DNA of 64,000 nt from Saururus chinensis (GCA_035235625.1 CP141150.1:12214001-12278000), one strand, 5' to 3'; positions 10,401 through 23,480 are shown, counted from the stretch's first letter. Numbers and translations: made by a program. Notes: generated by a model not told the origin, from the sequence alone.

Positions 10401-11800
10401 GCATATGAGATTTCTTTCATATTGCTGGAGTGGTAGCCAAATTAGTCATATGGGCATTCCTGAACTAAAGTGTCCCAACATGGCCAGCCATGTGTGCGCA
10501 CTATTTTTTTTATAAGTAAAATTTCATTAAAGTAAAAGGAGAATTATATCAACCATAAAACACAACCAAACAAATCAATTGGGAATGCCACATCTCGATT
10601 TAAGAAAATGAAAACCAACTATTCTAGAAATTAAGTTTAGATGAAGAAACAATATAAGAGATTATATCTCTTTCAAAAGAATTTATAATCTGAGAATGAT
10701 TGGAATATATGTGCACAAAGATATGCATTTTAACATTGTACAACGTTTCAGTCCTTTTCATAACACATTCAAACATGTTGCATAACTTTGTAGGCAGTCC
10801 CTGCAATGTATGCATATCAAGTGTGCAACACACCAATGCATGTTTGCACCCCAACATGATTCCACATTGATTCAATATTGTCACAACATTGTTATCCATT
10901 GAACAAAAACACTATTCTGACTCGGTTCTAGCACGTTGTGCCATGATATTCTAGTTTCATTCACTTCTACCAAAACAAGAAGGGAACATGATTAGCCATC
11001 ATTTATTCACATTAGTTTCTGCCCACATTACCATCATTTTATTTTTTTATCTTTGTCCATCCGCCTCACATCACTGAAATCGAAGAATGCAACATTTAAC
11101 ACTTTCCAATGTTTTGCCCAAATGTTCGTCTTGGTTGCCTAGCAAGGTGGACCCTTTGGTTGGATCTATTACCACCTATAATTTAGGTGCCTAGGAGGTG
11201 GCCATCTATGTGGCACTCGAAGGCAAGTCAACCTTATTTAGCACAATCATAGTCTTGTGCTCTGCAATGACATCCCTAACCCATGATCCCAAGCGACAAA
11301 CTTGACCCAAGGTAGACAAATAAACGTGCTGAGACATTTTCCAGCTGAGCTAGTCAGAAGGAGACACAGTCTTACACTGCTCATATAACTCGAGCAATGG
11401 ACGTTTTCATTTCAATACCATGCATGCAATGGCTACGGAGTTTTTCTTTTCAAAAAGGTCTTAAGGCCGGATGGCTAACCCTTTGGGTAGGAGAGCCCCA
11501 TCTCCTAGCTGATTGGGCTTTTGGCATGATGGCTAGCTAACTAGCTAGCCTTAATTCCATTTCCTTATAGACAATTTCAAGGCTAGACATCATAGCAATA
11601 GTTTAACATTTCAGCTCAACCATATAAGAGGTTTTTTTAAAATTGTTAGAGTGGCAAGCAAAGTGGCTGAATGGGCATGCCTAAACTAAAGTTTTCTAAA
11701 CATCCGCAAAATGCTCCACAAGACACTCCAACGCTATCAAGGGGGAGGGGCCATGTTAAAAGTCTAAATAACAAGTTGGATAGTCAAGTGTCCGAACATG
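10401..11800. other. Non-coding DNA with a LINE-like 3' end
   Basis: At 10,503-10,560 the minus strand reads TTTAATGAAATTTTACTTAT before an A-run, the form of a plant LINE 3' end, so a short minus-strand LINE fragment is likely. The rest has no recognisable gene. The A' counterpart is 31,740-32,229 and 33,720-34,690. Confidence 0.4.
10822..10824. other. Empty site for the CACTA element of A'
   Basis: A reads CAAGTGTGCAACACACC without interruption. A' has the same sequence split by a CACTA element with TGT on each side (32,227-32,229 and 33,717-33,719). Confidence 0.93.
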
Positions 11801-11814
11801 GACAGCCACACAAT

Positions 11815-11965
11815 GTTGTGCACACATGTTGCATAATGTTGTAGGCTTCTCTGCAATGTATGCACATATATTGCACAATGTTGTGGGCCTTCCCTGTAAC
11901 ACATGCACACTTATTGTGCAACATTCTAGGCAGTCCATGCAATGGCTGCACATCAAGTGTGCAAC
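11815..11965. repeat. Imperfect tandem repeat, about 42-45 bp unit
   Basis: Three to four units of the form TTGCAyAATGTTGTGGGCyTTCCCTG followed by CAAyryATGCACAt. The same array lies at 34,695-34,870, and one diverged unit occurs at 10,770-10,830 and 32,150-32,230. The array gives short open frames on both strands with repeating Cys/His that are artefacts of the repeat. Confidence 0.7.
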
Positions 11966-13085
11966 ACACTAACATATGTTTATTCCATAGCATGTGTCAC
12001 AAGCACTACACTTTGATGCTTCGTGACATTATGCCTTTTCGCTTCATAGCATGGATGGATCAAGTGATAGTTTTCACTAAGAGTATGAAATTGCTTTGTA
12101 AAGTGGTAGGAGGGGTATACATTTCGAGGAGTCATAAAGATCTCCTTGATGGTGCCATAGATGTAGTAACCTTTTTTCTTTATTTGTTAAGTTTGAATTT
12201 GAGCATGAAATATGATTAATTATTTATTTTATTACTTGTTAATTTACTTTGTTTCTTCTTTAGCCATTCCACTAGGTATACGATATACTCAGCATCCTTG
12301 TAGTGCAGGTATTGTGTTGCAAGTGAAAGACATTTGCATCTGGATAGGTATCTTAGAAGCTAGTAAACAACTTCATTGGTTTTTTTTTCTCGTCTTTGAT
12401 AAAATAATAAATGTAGGCACAAGAGTATATCTATTATATCAACTTGTTATTTGAACAATGTAATGACAAACAAGTGTCAAACTGATGTCAGACTAGATGA
12501 TGCTATGTTTTCTTTACTTTGCCCTAGCTAAATTAGCTATATAATTATTTGGATAACTCAAATTCCATTGGATTGTGAAAATGGTTACTCGTCTCCCCCA
12601 AGAGTTTCCAAGTCATGATTTGGTATAACTAAGTTTTAGCAATTTTATTCCCTATTATATTTATTCAATTTATCATGTTTTATTTTTTAAAACGAAAAAT
12701 ATATGAATGTAAAATATACATTTTTTGCATGGAAGAGGAGGACAAGACTCTCACATAAGGGCTCACCACGTGCACATATTTAGGTGCTCCAAGTACTCTT
12801 GTTGGTACTCCTAGGTGGCTCTTATGCATGCAAACGTATGACATCAAGACCATGAACATGGACGGTGCCAGTCACATCTCCTTATTCCCTCAGTTGTTGC
12901 TATTGCTACTGTCTCCTCTGTTATGGTTGGGTCTAGGGTGGTGGCTTAATTATCACCAGGTTACTTGCAACCCTGATGCATGTGGCCTGGATCCAAGTTC
13001 ATGGTCCTAATACTCAAGAGTAAAAGGATTGTGATCTATTCTAGCAAGAGCTTTACCTACACCTAGAAAACCTTGGTCCAATATC
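11966..13085. other. No gene seen
   Basis: AT-rich sequence shared with 34,870-36,600. Short open frames (12,212-12,454; 12,828-13,010) are not conserved in the A' copy. Confidence 0.45.
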
Positions 13086-13500
13086 ATCATGCATTTTGTT
13101 CTTGACTTGTCATGTATGAAAAGAGGAATTGATGCTATATATATAAATGTTGATAGATTCTCTAAGATGGCACATTTTGTTGCTTCCGAGAATACTACTA
13201 ATGTATCGCATGATGCCTTATTATTCCTTCGTGAGTTGTGTTATTTAAATAACTTATCTTTGTCTATAATGTCTGATTGACATATTTTTTATTAAGTGAC
13301 TATTAGCATTCTTTATGAAAATTGGCACATATATAACTTAATCTTAGTCGTGCTTATGATCCACAAATTGATGGTCAAACTAATTAGGTAGTCAATAGAT
13401 CTTTAGGTAATTTGCTAAGGAGTTTGGTAGTGCTAGCTCAAAATCCTTAGATCAACATATTTTGAAGACCAAGTTTGGATATAAGAGGAATGCTAACAAA
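13086..13500 (+). pseudogene. Ty3/Gypsy integrase fragment, degenerate
   Basis: The frame at 13,089-13,280 reads GIDAIYINVDRFSKMAHFVA and then ends LSLSIMSD. This matches the plant Gypsy integrase core (VVDRFSKMAHF, first catalytic Asp, then SD of the second). After the stop, other frames continue with PQIDGQTN and VVNRSLGNLLRSL, the family's HPQTDGQTEVVNR and LGNLLRSLV. No LTRs or other Gypsy domains are seen nearby, so only a relic remains. The paralogue is at 36,620-37,050. Confidence 0.85.
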
Positions 13501-15150
13501 AGTACAAGTTTTAGCACTTTAACTATTGTCTTTGGTTTTGGAAATTTATTCAAATAATATTATTTAATTTTTTTTTATCAAAATGTCCTTCAAAAAAATG
13601 TATTCACCATTTTGGTGTTCTGACGAGCCAAGCAAGTGTGAGCATGGCACTGGCACATGTGCAGCTTTTTTTATTCCCTCATTCTAAGTGATGAAACTGA
13701 GATACCCAAAAACAGTACACAACTGACGAAATTATGACTTCTGTCATCGATTTCAAACCCTTTGGGTCAAATGGGTAGAAGCAAAAAAAAAAAGTCACCC
13801 TCTTCCACCCCTCTCCCTCCTCTCAGTTCCACTATCAACCTCCTTTTCGCCAAGGCCCCCCCCCCCCCCCCCCCCCCATTTGCTCCGCCGAACGCTTCTA
13901 ACCAGTAAAGGTTCTCTCTCCCTCCTCTCTCTTTCTATCTCAATCTAGTCTTTCTGAATGTGATTTTTATTGGGAATTTTTTTGCAACTGATGAATTTGG
14001 TTGTGGATGCTAAAGGGAATCATGAGATTCATAGAATTATAAATTGAACTATGATAAAAGCTTGCCTCAAATCGTACATTGAGTGGGCTTTTTTAGGGAT
14101 TAGGATTCCTACAATGAGTAGATTCCATGTTGATTGGCAGCTTCAACATGTTTTTTGTCTTCCCTTATATAGAATGAGACTTTAATTAATTTACACTCTT
14201 AGATTGCTTAAAAAAGTTTGTTCCATTATACTTGGTTTTTTGCATAAATAGTATTGTTTTTAGCTAAACGTATGAATTTGTTGTTATTCATGCCCCAATA
14301 TAGCTTGTAATGGAAATTTAGTTTGCCCCGATATAGCTTGACTTCATTGAATCGTATCTTTTTTTATTCAATATAGAATATTGTAGCATTTGATTTCTGC
14401 AATTGCAGTTACATTTGATCTATCTATGCGAATGATTAGTTTTGCATTACGGATTAAAATTTGGGATCTATCTAAAATGTAAATTTTTGTTATAATTAAT
14501 GTAAATAGACATGGCTATTTTTTTGAATTTTTGAATTGTTGTAATTTAGTCATATGTTATATTCTTTTATTTACAACTTGTGACACTAGGGCCTATATAA
14601 GAGGTTGATACCTCATTGAAAGCCATTCGTGTGTAATTTTCTTTATATTTCTATTTAAGATAAATGACACTTCTTTCTTTATCTTTTCCATATATTTTGT
14701 GAAATTACTTGTGTTATTAATGAGAAAGGAAAGTTGTGCACATCTATAGCCAAATTTATTCAGTGAAGTACTTCCTATCAATTATCTACCTACATAACAG
14801 CCCCTGGTGATGCAGGAGCCTAGAGGTGCAGAGATATCTTGTAGTGCATGATAACTATATGGGAGTCTTTTATTTATTTTGGAAACTAGTAGTTTAATTA
14901 TTTATGCCTTCTTAATTTAGGACTTTTTGTGCAGTAGTTTTTTTTAATTAATTATTGAGTTGTAGTAGTATATTGGTCTCTAGGAACTTACATCAATTGC
15001 CACTAGGGTCCAATACTTACTCCAAACCAAGTCGGAGGAAGACTAGTTCATTTTTTTGCTATTTTCTATGAAAAAATAAAAAAATCTCTCTATATACAAT
15101 CATTTCTAATTGATTTTTGTATTCACATGCGAACTATAGCCGAATCCATC
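13501..15150. other. Non-coding, UTR-like and AT-rich sequence
   Basis: Shared with 37,050-38,780. It includes a 22-base C run (13,856-13,877) that is only a few bases long in A', and CT-rich stretches around 13,800-13,940. There is no coding evidence. The 62-codon minus frame at 14,593-14,781 is not conserved. Confidence 0.45.
13856..13877 (+). repeat. Poly(C) run
   Basis: Twenty-two consecutive C residues. The A' counterpart at about 37,490 has only five. Confidence 0.95.
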
Positions 15151-15174
15151 GAGGGTAATTGTGCTCATGGTTTG

Positions 15175-15345
15175 CCGTCTCATTGAGATCTCAGCGAGAT
15201 CTCTATCTCGGAGCCTTTGTTGAGACTTGAGACCATGTAAACATAATTTTACAATGTCTTAGCGAGATCTCTCCGAGATATATCTGAGATTGTGATGATA
15301 TGACTGAGATCGCGATGATCATAACAAGATGGGAGACAAAGGAAA
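15175..15345. repeat. Cluster of GAGATCTC/GAGATATATC palindromic motifs
   Basis: Repeated GAGATCTC, CGAGATCTCT and GAGATATATCTGAGAT words within 170 bp. The same cluster is at 38,785-38,960. Confidence 0.65.
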
Positions 15346-15349
15346 TATT

Positions 15350-15860
15350 AATATATAAATTAAATTTTTATATTTAATCAATTTCTCATCTCATTTCATT
15401 AGGTTTACTAATGCTAAATCTTTTATTTCAGTTGGTTTTCTTAATAAACATTAATTGTGTGTATTCTCATTCTACAACATCATTAGATGTTGTATATTCT
15501 ACTTATTTTATGTAATTTATGCAATATAATAAAAAAAATTATTTAATCAATTTCTCATAAATTTTTATTTATGCTACATCATCATTAGATATTGTATATT
15601 CTACTTATTTTATGTAATTTATGCTATATAATAAAAATTTTATTTAATCAATTTCTCATCTCATTTCATTAGGTTTACTAATGCCTAAATCTTGTATCTC
15701 AGTAGGTTTTCTTGATAAACATTAATTGTGTTTACTCTCATGTATTGTATATTCTATGTATTTTACGTAATTTATGCTATATAATTAAAAATTTTATTTA
15801 ATTAATTTCTCGTCTCAATTTCTCATAAATTTTTATTTATGCTACATATCATCATCGTCA
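15350..15860 (+). repeat. AT-rich tandem repeat array
   Basis: Several copies of a block containing AATCAATTTCTCATCTCATT, GGTTTACTAATGCCTAAATC, and TTCTACTTATTTTATG...ATATAAT. Units are imperfect and alternate long (about 270 bp) and short (about 110 bp). The homologous array is 38,965-39,480. Confidence 0.75.
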
Positions 15861-15949
15861 TATAGAGCCTCTTCACACCACCAATCTTCATATATACTGG
15901 TACGTTACGCACTTATATACCTTGCGTAAGCCGAGCTGGCTAGCGCATT

Positions 15950-18579
15950 TCATGTCTGTTATTGTTGAGGAAAATGCTTGCTACTGCCTTAGCTTTGCGC
16001 ATCTCTTCCTCAACTGAGGTAGTGACGAGGTGTGATTTAGTGGGCCAGCGTATTGATCGAGCATGGTATGCATTCCATTTATCTCCTCCAGTTAAGGAAA
16101 GGACCTGGGATATTCAAGAACATGAATTCCTGGCTGGATTCAGTTTAAAAAAATGAAACAGTTCTGCAAATACAGTGTGATCAACTACGAGTTATATCTA
16201 TGGACATCAGATGTCATTCCCTGCGACTTTGTACAAGATGCACAAACAATTTATGAATAGAAGCGGGATACATAAAGAAGAACAACAAACACACAGATGA
16301 TTCTTCATCGGGATCCTATTGGGAAGAACTGAAGAAGAAAGCCGAAGCTGCTTGGCCCTCTTCTACAAGCTTTCCGCTTCATGTCGCTCTCATAGGTGCC
16401 TGAGCCAGGGAACCCGACGAACCGCCTCCCGGGCTGGAGTGGTTGATGGGGTACCAGGAAGTGGGTGGGAATGGAGCTCGTACGTGTTGGTGGCAAGAAG
16501 CTCCGTCGTGGAGCTTCTCGGTGGAGGAAACAATGAAGCTCTAGGCGGTGCTGGACGTGGAGTTGGTGCCTGGTATTACTCCCCAGAAAAAGGGCGGCAG
16601 CTGCATCGAATCCAAATCAGTTCCCTCCTAGGGAAACTGTTAAAAGGAGACAATGGCAGTGCTGTTCTTGGTGCAGGAGCATTGGAGAGCTGCTTCAATG
16701 CTAATGCTGCACTTGGGTAGTAGGATCAATTCTTCACCTCTCGTTGGAGACTGGGCTATATGGCGGACAAATGACAAGCCCACAAACAAACTCATTGTCC
16801 ACGGAAAATGGACGTATTTGACATTGAGCAAGAGAACATGAATGAAATTGTTGGAAAAATGGAAAAAATAGGAATGATTAACAGAGTTGATATCTCAGTC
16901 GTCTAGGTTTGTGGTTCTCTGAAGAACTGGTAACCAGGTATATATAGGGTGTAACAAAGGACTAAACAATTACCAGAACGATTCTCAAATCTTGTATTGA
17001 ATGAGAGAATTGGGCATTAAACAAGCGTGGTACACTTGATATGGAAAAACAATTAACCTACTGCATGTCACAGTTGACTATTGTGTAGGGAATATATTGA
17101 ATCTTGGACTTTTTGTATAGCTGATTATGAAGACCAAGAGCCTAAGATTCTGACCTTGGCGGTGCTAAACGTTGGCATAGTCTGATAGCCATGGCGTGTG
17201 TGTTCTCTTAATTAGATAGTATAAATAGATAGCTCAATTGACTTTTAAGAATTTCAAAATCCAAGTTGTAAAAGATTGCATGCCATTTTAATGAGACACC
17301 AATCCGCTTCTACCAAAATGGCAATCCTCGAAGCCTCGAGGAAGATGAAGATAAGGTTCTTTTAGCCTTTTGTTTTATGTTATCCTGACTTTTTCTTATC
17401 TCTCCTCAGCATAATACAAGGGGTTACCTGCTGCTCCATTAGTCCATTTTACCAATTAAAAACAAAAGATACGGTGCAAGGCATGTACTGGAAGATAATT
17501 TCATTTTATTTGAAACAAGGAAAATAATTTCATTCAATTGATATGAATTACTCCCTAAAACTTTATAGCAGATGGGAAAGCCCACTCACTATTGTGCTGG
17601 TATGCCAAATCACTTGAGATACTAAAGCAATGAAAATATTCAAATTCCCAAAGAAAAAGGGAATAAATATGTTGTATTGAATGAAATATATGTGAGATAA
17701 ACCATTTCCCAATAGCTTTGGCTGTTAGGAAACGGATTATCAATACTAGCAAGAATGCATGCGCATTGCACATGTGTTAATATATAGCGATTACTTTTTT
17801 ATTTTTTTTAAAAGAGATGAAGTATGTATCAAACATAGGTCTCTCTTGCATGTGACAATTACAAACACACATATAGCATCAATAATGAATATGAATCATG
17901 TACACATATACTTATAAACATTGTAACAACCCACATATACTTGTAGTAGGCATATATGTTGAGGGTAATTATTAGAATCAAAATAAAAAAATATATTTCA
18001 TACAAAAATGTAGCCTCAGAAGAATGTCGTATGCACAAAATTTGATAGACTATACCCATGTTTGGACTTATTTAATTGAGCTCGTAAAAAGCTTTCTAAG
18101 AGGACAATTAATGCAAATATTCAACCATGTGAAATATAAGAAAAAAATTGGCAAACCTCTATTATGGGGAAGCATCAAGCATGTAATATGTTCGGGACTC
18201 ACAAAAATTTTTAAGAAATATACTCATGTGGGTCCCATTTGATAGAACTCATCGAGAGCTTTCCAATTGTACCAAGAACAACCTAATCTCAATTCGGAAG
18301 AGCAAGATATAACCTTGCAAAGGTGAATTAATACAATGTAAAAAATGGGGCTCAAGTCATATCAATTGCTAATATGAGTCATGGAAGGCCATATTGAAAC
18401 AGATAATAGTATCGATGACCATGAATATGGGTACATGCCAATGATACACTTGATACGTACAGAAACAGGCGTGGACCCTTTGATACATATGAAAAAATGT
18501 TTTAAATAATAATATATCTTTATAATACTACTTTTAGAGTATAATAAGACCATGGAAGGCCATATCAGGCGATATAAAT
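15950..18579. repeat. Unit b, copy 1
   Basis: Related to unit a but more diverged. It has the TATATATA box at 16,939-16,946, the AATTCTTCACCTC block at about 16,730 and an open frame at 16,319-16,720 on plus and 16,305-16,496 on minus. The minus frame (GTYESDMKRKACRRGPSSFG) is nearly the same in b' (43,266-43,448). The three differences there that I compared are all amino-acid changes, which does not support a constrained protein. It contains the empty target site TTA at 16,037-16,039 for the Harbinger-like element of A'. Confidence 0.6.
17358..17465 (+). mobile_element. 108-bp LINE 3'-end remnant in unit b
   Basis: An insertion that unit a lacks (8,961-8,985). It ends in ACCAATTAAAAACAA and is flanked by an imperfect 10-bp duplication AAGATAAGGT (17,348-17,357) and AAGATACGGT (17,466-17,475). 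Its end resembles that of the LINE at 9,892. Unit b' has it too (about 44,310-44,420), so it predates the A/A' duplication. Confidence 0.75.
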
Positions 18580-19372
18580 TGTAATGCTCGAAATTTTCAT
18601 ACGTTTTCCTTAAAATTCAAGGAAATTTTTTTTTCAACTATAAATCGGAGGAAAATGCCGAAATCAAAACATGTATAAACAGTTAATAATTTAAAACATC
18701 ATACGATTAAATATCGTACCGCCAAATCAAATATCCTCAGGCGCTACTCGAAAACAAACGTATGACTAAATTACCATGATCATGGATTTTTAAATACAAA
18801 TAACTCCTAGGCGTCCCTGAGTACAAGTCCCATAAACAGTCCATTGTCTGATCCAAATTAAAAGTCCAGAAAATATAGACACTTAAATCTCATCTCACCC
18901 AATACATCAGATCGTGACACCAAATAAACTCTCATTGAGTCAAATATACCTAGGTCGAGGGGGAAACAATCCACTGCAGAAACGAGCATCCATCTCTAGG
19001 AGCTCACCAACACATACTTGCAAAACCCGAACCATGGGGCTAAAAATAGTAGGGTAAGTATTTTCATACTCAGTAGGAAAATACCCAGTAGGGGTAATCC
19101 CAAAAATGGTGAACTCAATAAGTTCATAAAAACATGTGTCATGCCACTCAACATGAAGCAAACAACGTATAACAATTATGCTCATGTGCATCTAATCATG
19201 CGTAGCATACCAAGAAACCAAACTCATACAAACACCCTTAATCAGGGTCTTACAAACATACTCGTACCATCGTACGCTAACTCATACAACTTGTACGTAC
19301 TTGTACGACCTTACTCGTACAATCTTACACTTACTCGTACGACCTTGCTCATACAGTCTTACATTTACTATC

Positions 19373-19465
19373 GTACTCATACTCACTCTTACCGTCGTGC
19401 TCATACTCACTCTTACAGTTGTGCTCATCCTCACTCTTACAGTCGTGCTCATCCTCATAATCATA
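19373..19465 (+). repeat. 30-bp tandem repeat inside the LTR-type element
   Basis: Three to four units of the form GTCGTGCTCATACTCACTCT. A shorter-period TCGTAC-rich stretch precedes it from 19,255. Confidence 0.85.
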
Positions 19466-19719
19466 CGCTTACTCAGAAACGTACCTACTAATACTCATAC
19501 TCATACGATCGTACTCATACTATCGACCACTGAAGCTCATTATAACTAATAAGCTCCAGCGTCGAAAAGGAAAAGAATGCCACTGGGGCATCACCTTAAC
19601 CTCCAGGGAGTGACTAGACGCCATGGACTTTTCCGAAGGTAAGGCACCTATGCTCATGGGGCACAGGATCAAACAGGTAAGAGTAGATCCATGATACTAC
19701 TTACCTGAGCGCGCAAACA

Positions 19720-20045
19720 TACACCCACATAAGGGGTCATACAATTGCCCACACATAAGGGGTCTTATAGTGCCATATAATTGCCCACCATAATGGGTCT
19801 TATAGTGTCAGTGCCACTCTTGGGCAAAAACATACAGTGCCTCTTGGGCGGAATCATACAATGCCACTCTTGGGCAGAACATACAGTGTCATCTATAGGC
19901 AGAAACATACAGAGCCCATGAAGGGCGGAAACTTACAGCGCTCTCAACAGAGTATCAAACGTCTGGGCTTAATATTGCACACAGACCAAAACAAAGCATA
20001 CATCGCTCTCAACAGAGCATCAGACGTCTGGTGCTCTATATAGCA
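19720..20045 (+). repeat. Tandem repeats inside the LTR-type element
   Basis: Two families follow each other: units around CACATAAGGGGTC / GCCACTCTTGGGCAGAA / ACATACAGTG (about 35-40 bp), then two units of about 62 bp with CGCTCTCAACAGAG and ACGTCTGG (19,937-20,045). A further 60-bp pair with CGCTAGCCATCACTAGC lies at 20,762-20,865. Confidence 0.75.
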
Positions 20046-21049
20046 CACAGACAACATCCCGCAGGATAACCACCATGGCAAGACACAAGAAGTGCTCAGC
20101 CGACTCATTACACGGAACTTAATCCGTCGAACCCTCAGGTCTCAAACTCACAATACTATCATTAGCTTTCTTATGATTCAAGTTTAAATTAAGTAAATTA
20201 GGCGGTACAATTATGCCACACAAACTCACAGTCCTCGACTGATCAAACCGAAGCTGAGCCCAATCGAAACCTTAGTTCGTCAGGGCAACAGACTTCACTT
20301 ACCCGTCCAAGTCACACATACCTCATTGTACACAAATCCTTACGTAATCATACAACCTCTGACATCTACCTTACGGTCAAAACATCTTACTTACATCGTC
20401 AAACTTAGCTCCTCATAGCAGATCCCTATTATCATTCTCTTACTTAATACCTCACATATTATACTTATTTTTCACTTCATAATTTGTACATTATGCTTGT
20501 ACAATTATGCACGCTCTTACTGTCTAATAAACCTTCATAAGGCTCCAAGCCTAAGTCCACTTACTAACAGAACCCCTGACGTACACTCCAAAACGATCAG
20601 CTCCATTCCTCGCCTATCACACTTACGTCTGTCGTCTTTGTCACACGCTTACACATCCAAATCCACATCCAACTTCGTACCAAACCCTCTGTCACTTCTT
20701 ACCGTCCATCGCCCATACCTCTGCCCACAAGCATAGTCCACATACGTGACTTATTCACATAATCGCTAGCCATCACTAGCACGTACATCATACACATATG
20801 TCATCAAACTAACATATTCGCTAGCCATCACTAGCGCATACATCATACATATACGTAAAACATGCTTACACACATACATATCATATGCATCTCAACGTAG
20901 CATAATTCATTCTCTTACATCATGTAAACAGGCCATGATCTAATATCCAAAACATGGAATCACACAATCCTAGCATGCTGCTATTCATTCAAAGCACGCT
21001 ATCATGAAATTACGAGTTCAAAGCTCCCCTACCTCGTAATCATGATGTT

Positions 21050-23040
21050 TGATGGCGAGCACATGACGGTGGCGGTGTCAGTGGCAGCGTTGGCGGTCAA
21101 AACCATTGCCTAGCTGAGAGAGCTGTTGTCCCGAGGGTGTAAGAAACGCCGGAAGCACTCACGGCCAAACAGGGGTGACATTGATCAACACGAAAAAATC
21201 CGCGATCCACGGTGGCACACTACGGGCGGCCGGGAGGAAGGTCATGCCAACGAGTGGCAGGTGCGACCGAAAGGCAGGGTGTACTCACTAAAATTTGACC
21301 GACGATTGAACAATACTCAACCGGTCACCAGACATCGAAATCGGCCGTGGACAGCACCCAACGGCGAGCACACCGACATAAGGGCGGAGGGCGACACTCG
21401 AGGATGGAAGAGAGGTGGAGGACTCTGATGTCAACTCCAGATGATGGCGGAGCCATTCGACGGTCAGGCGGCACCAAAACCCTAACCCGCACACGCAGCT
21501 ACTTGCACATGTGGCCAAAGGGAGGGAGAGAGGGCTAGACAGTGCGGTCCAAGACTCAAAAGGGTCTAACAGGGCTAAGGCCCTAGTGGGGACCAATCGA
21601 AACGGCGACATCGCCGATCACCACCCACAACCGAAACAATAGGTGCGGGTGGCTATACATCTCGAACGGCAGAGGAATGGGGGAAAGGTTCAGGGTCGAG
21701 CAAAGGCCGTGAGGCCATCATTGGCCAAGGCCTAAGTAGGTGAACTCGTCCACCTTCGGTCAAGATAAGCCATACAGATTCTTGCCAAAGGCCGTCCGGT
21801 ACTGACGGCATAAAATGGGCAAGAGGGGTCAATGACCGGAAATGTCGGTGAGCGGAACTAGCTAGGGTTACGACCCACAGGGGGAAACACGAGTCATAGG
21901 CAATCAAACCGGGCCAGGTGGGACCGTCTCTGGTCGTTACTAGACTGAGGCGGAATTCTCGGTGATCGTTCGGCCACTACCGGCCCATGTCAGGGGCGTC
22001 AAAAGCCAAACACAGAGAGGCTAGGGTCAGATGAGGTCGAACTGGCCTAGGTGGGGTCGTCACTAAGACAAGGTTGGCCAAACAGGGCCCATAGCTGTTG
22101 CGGAATGGTCCTCCTTCGACCGGTTCGCGCTACACTACTCGGAAACAACATACGGGAAAGTGGCCCATTCCGGGCGGCGGCTAAGATGGGGGCAAAGAGG
22201 GCCAACGGTCTAGGCCGGAGCGGCCATGGGGTGGCAGAGCTGGCTGGGGGCGGTCCTACCATCGTCAGCCCAAGGCTGGTCGGCAAGAGGCGAGCCGAAG
22301 GCTGACTGTCGCCAGCGCAGCCCCAAAGTCCACAGGAAAACATGGGATCAAAAGGTCTAGTCGGAGGGAAGATGGAGGGCGGAGGCGAAACCGGGCAGGG
22401 AGGGGTGGTTCACCACCTTCGCTGGATCGAGGTGGGCCGAACTGAGTCTGGTCAGGCCATCCAACGGCGGCAGAACGCTGTCGGCGAACTCGATAGAAAG
22501 GGGCGAAAAAACAGGGCAAACAGGGGATTTGAGGACGGGACAGCGAAACGAAGGCCCCTGGGGCCGGGAGGAGTGGTTCATTGCCTTCGCTAGACCAAGG
22601 CGAGGCTGGAAGAAGTTCCGGTCGGCGTAGCTCGCTGCCGGCGGCTACTGTTCAACAAAAAAAAGTGCGCCGGCGAAAACAGGGCAAAGGGAAATCTAAG
22701 GACGGGGCGGCGGAACGGAGGCCCACTGGGCTGGGAGAGAAGGTCTCTTGTCGTCGCCGGGCCGGGGCGGAGCTTCCAGCGTCCGGCCGGCCCTTGTCGG
22801 TACACGGCGGCGGCTCAATTCAAAGTACACAGTGAGAGGACAAACCGGGGAGGAGCTCATGGGGGCGCCGAATCGAGCTGGGGCGGCGTCGGGGAGGCGG
22901 CCTAGCCGTCTCCAGGGCGAGGTCGGCCGGTGGCCCGCCGGCGGCACTCCTCCAGCTCAGCCAGAACGAAGGGGAGGGGTGTCGTCCAGACGCTTCCGGA
23001 TCGGGCTCGGCCAAGCCCGAGCCTTCTTTATTCTTCTTTT
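21050..23040. other. GC-rich part of the LTR-type element
   Basis: Many long open frames exist on both strands, as expected for GC-rich DNA with few stops. None shows a domain, and overlapping frames on opposite strands are equally open, so none is called. A pyrimidine tract at 23,027-23,075 may mark the promoter or start region of the LTR. Confidence 0.5.
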
Positions 23041-23299
23041 TTTTTTCTTTCCTCTCCCTTATCTCTGCACTTCCATTTTTCAACAATTTTTCGCGATAGA
23101 AGCGTGCGTCGAGGCCCGTGTCCTACGACGAACCCCACATCTGACTATACAGGTACGAATACTGAGGCCACATATGCCAAAGCATCATATTTTTCTGCCA
23201 AAAATGACTAGAAAAATCGTAGAAAAATCAGGGGCATTACATAGATGCTCTAAAATTAATTCATTTTGGAACCATGCACTATTACTCCATCAATTCCAT

Positions 23300-23480
23300 A
23301 CAAATTATTACTCCCTTCGTCTCATATTAAGTGCTTTGAAATTAATTTATTTTGGAATGAAATAAGATGCTTAATATGAGTTGCAAGAATATTCTGGAAA
23401 AACCCTAAGTTAGAAGTTTAAGTAAATTGATAATTATGAAGCAGTATATTTTAAAAAAAAAATTATGTAAACTGCATGGA
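23300..23480. mobile_element. Stowaway-like MITE end
   Basis: TACTCCCTTCGTCTCATATTA here and ACTCCCTCCATCCCATATTA at 45,598 resemble the CTCCCTCCGT terminus of Stowaway elements. The other end was not found, so it is a fragment older than the A/A' duplication. Confidence 0.4.

Larger units (their letters stand above)
18580..23241. mobile_element. LTR-type element of 4,662 bp, probable solo LTR
   Basis: It begins TGTAATGCTCGAAATTTTC and ends GGGGCATTACA, so TG...CA with short inverted ends, and is flanked by TAAAT (18,575-18,579) and TAGAT (23,242-23,246), a 5-bp duplication with one change. A' has a clean empty site (GATATAGATGCTC at 45,527-45,539). I find no gag, pol, PBS or PPT inside. The first half holds tandem repeats, and the last third is GC-rich and ends in a pyrimidine tract and LTR-like 3' sequence. 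A very long solo LTR of a Gypsy element fits best; a non-autonomous LARD-like element is the alternative. Confidence 0.65.

Noticed and set aside
11756..12219. Cys/His-rich frames on both strands
   Set aside because: They arise from the 42-45 bp tandem repeat, and the paralogous copy does not keep the frames intact.
21126..23365. Many GC-rich frames up to 205 codons
   Set aside because: Stop-poor GC-rich DNA inside an LTR-type element; no motif and heavy overlap on both strands.
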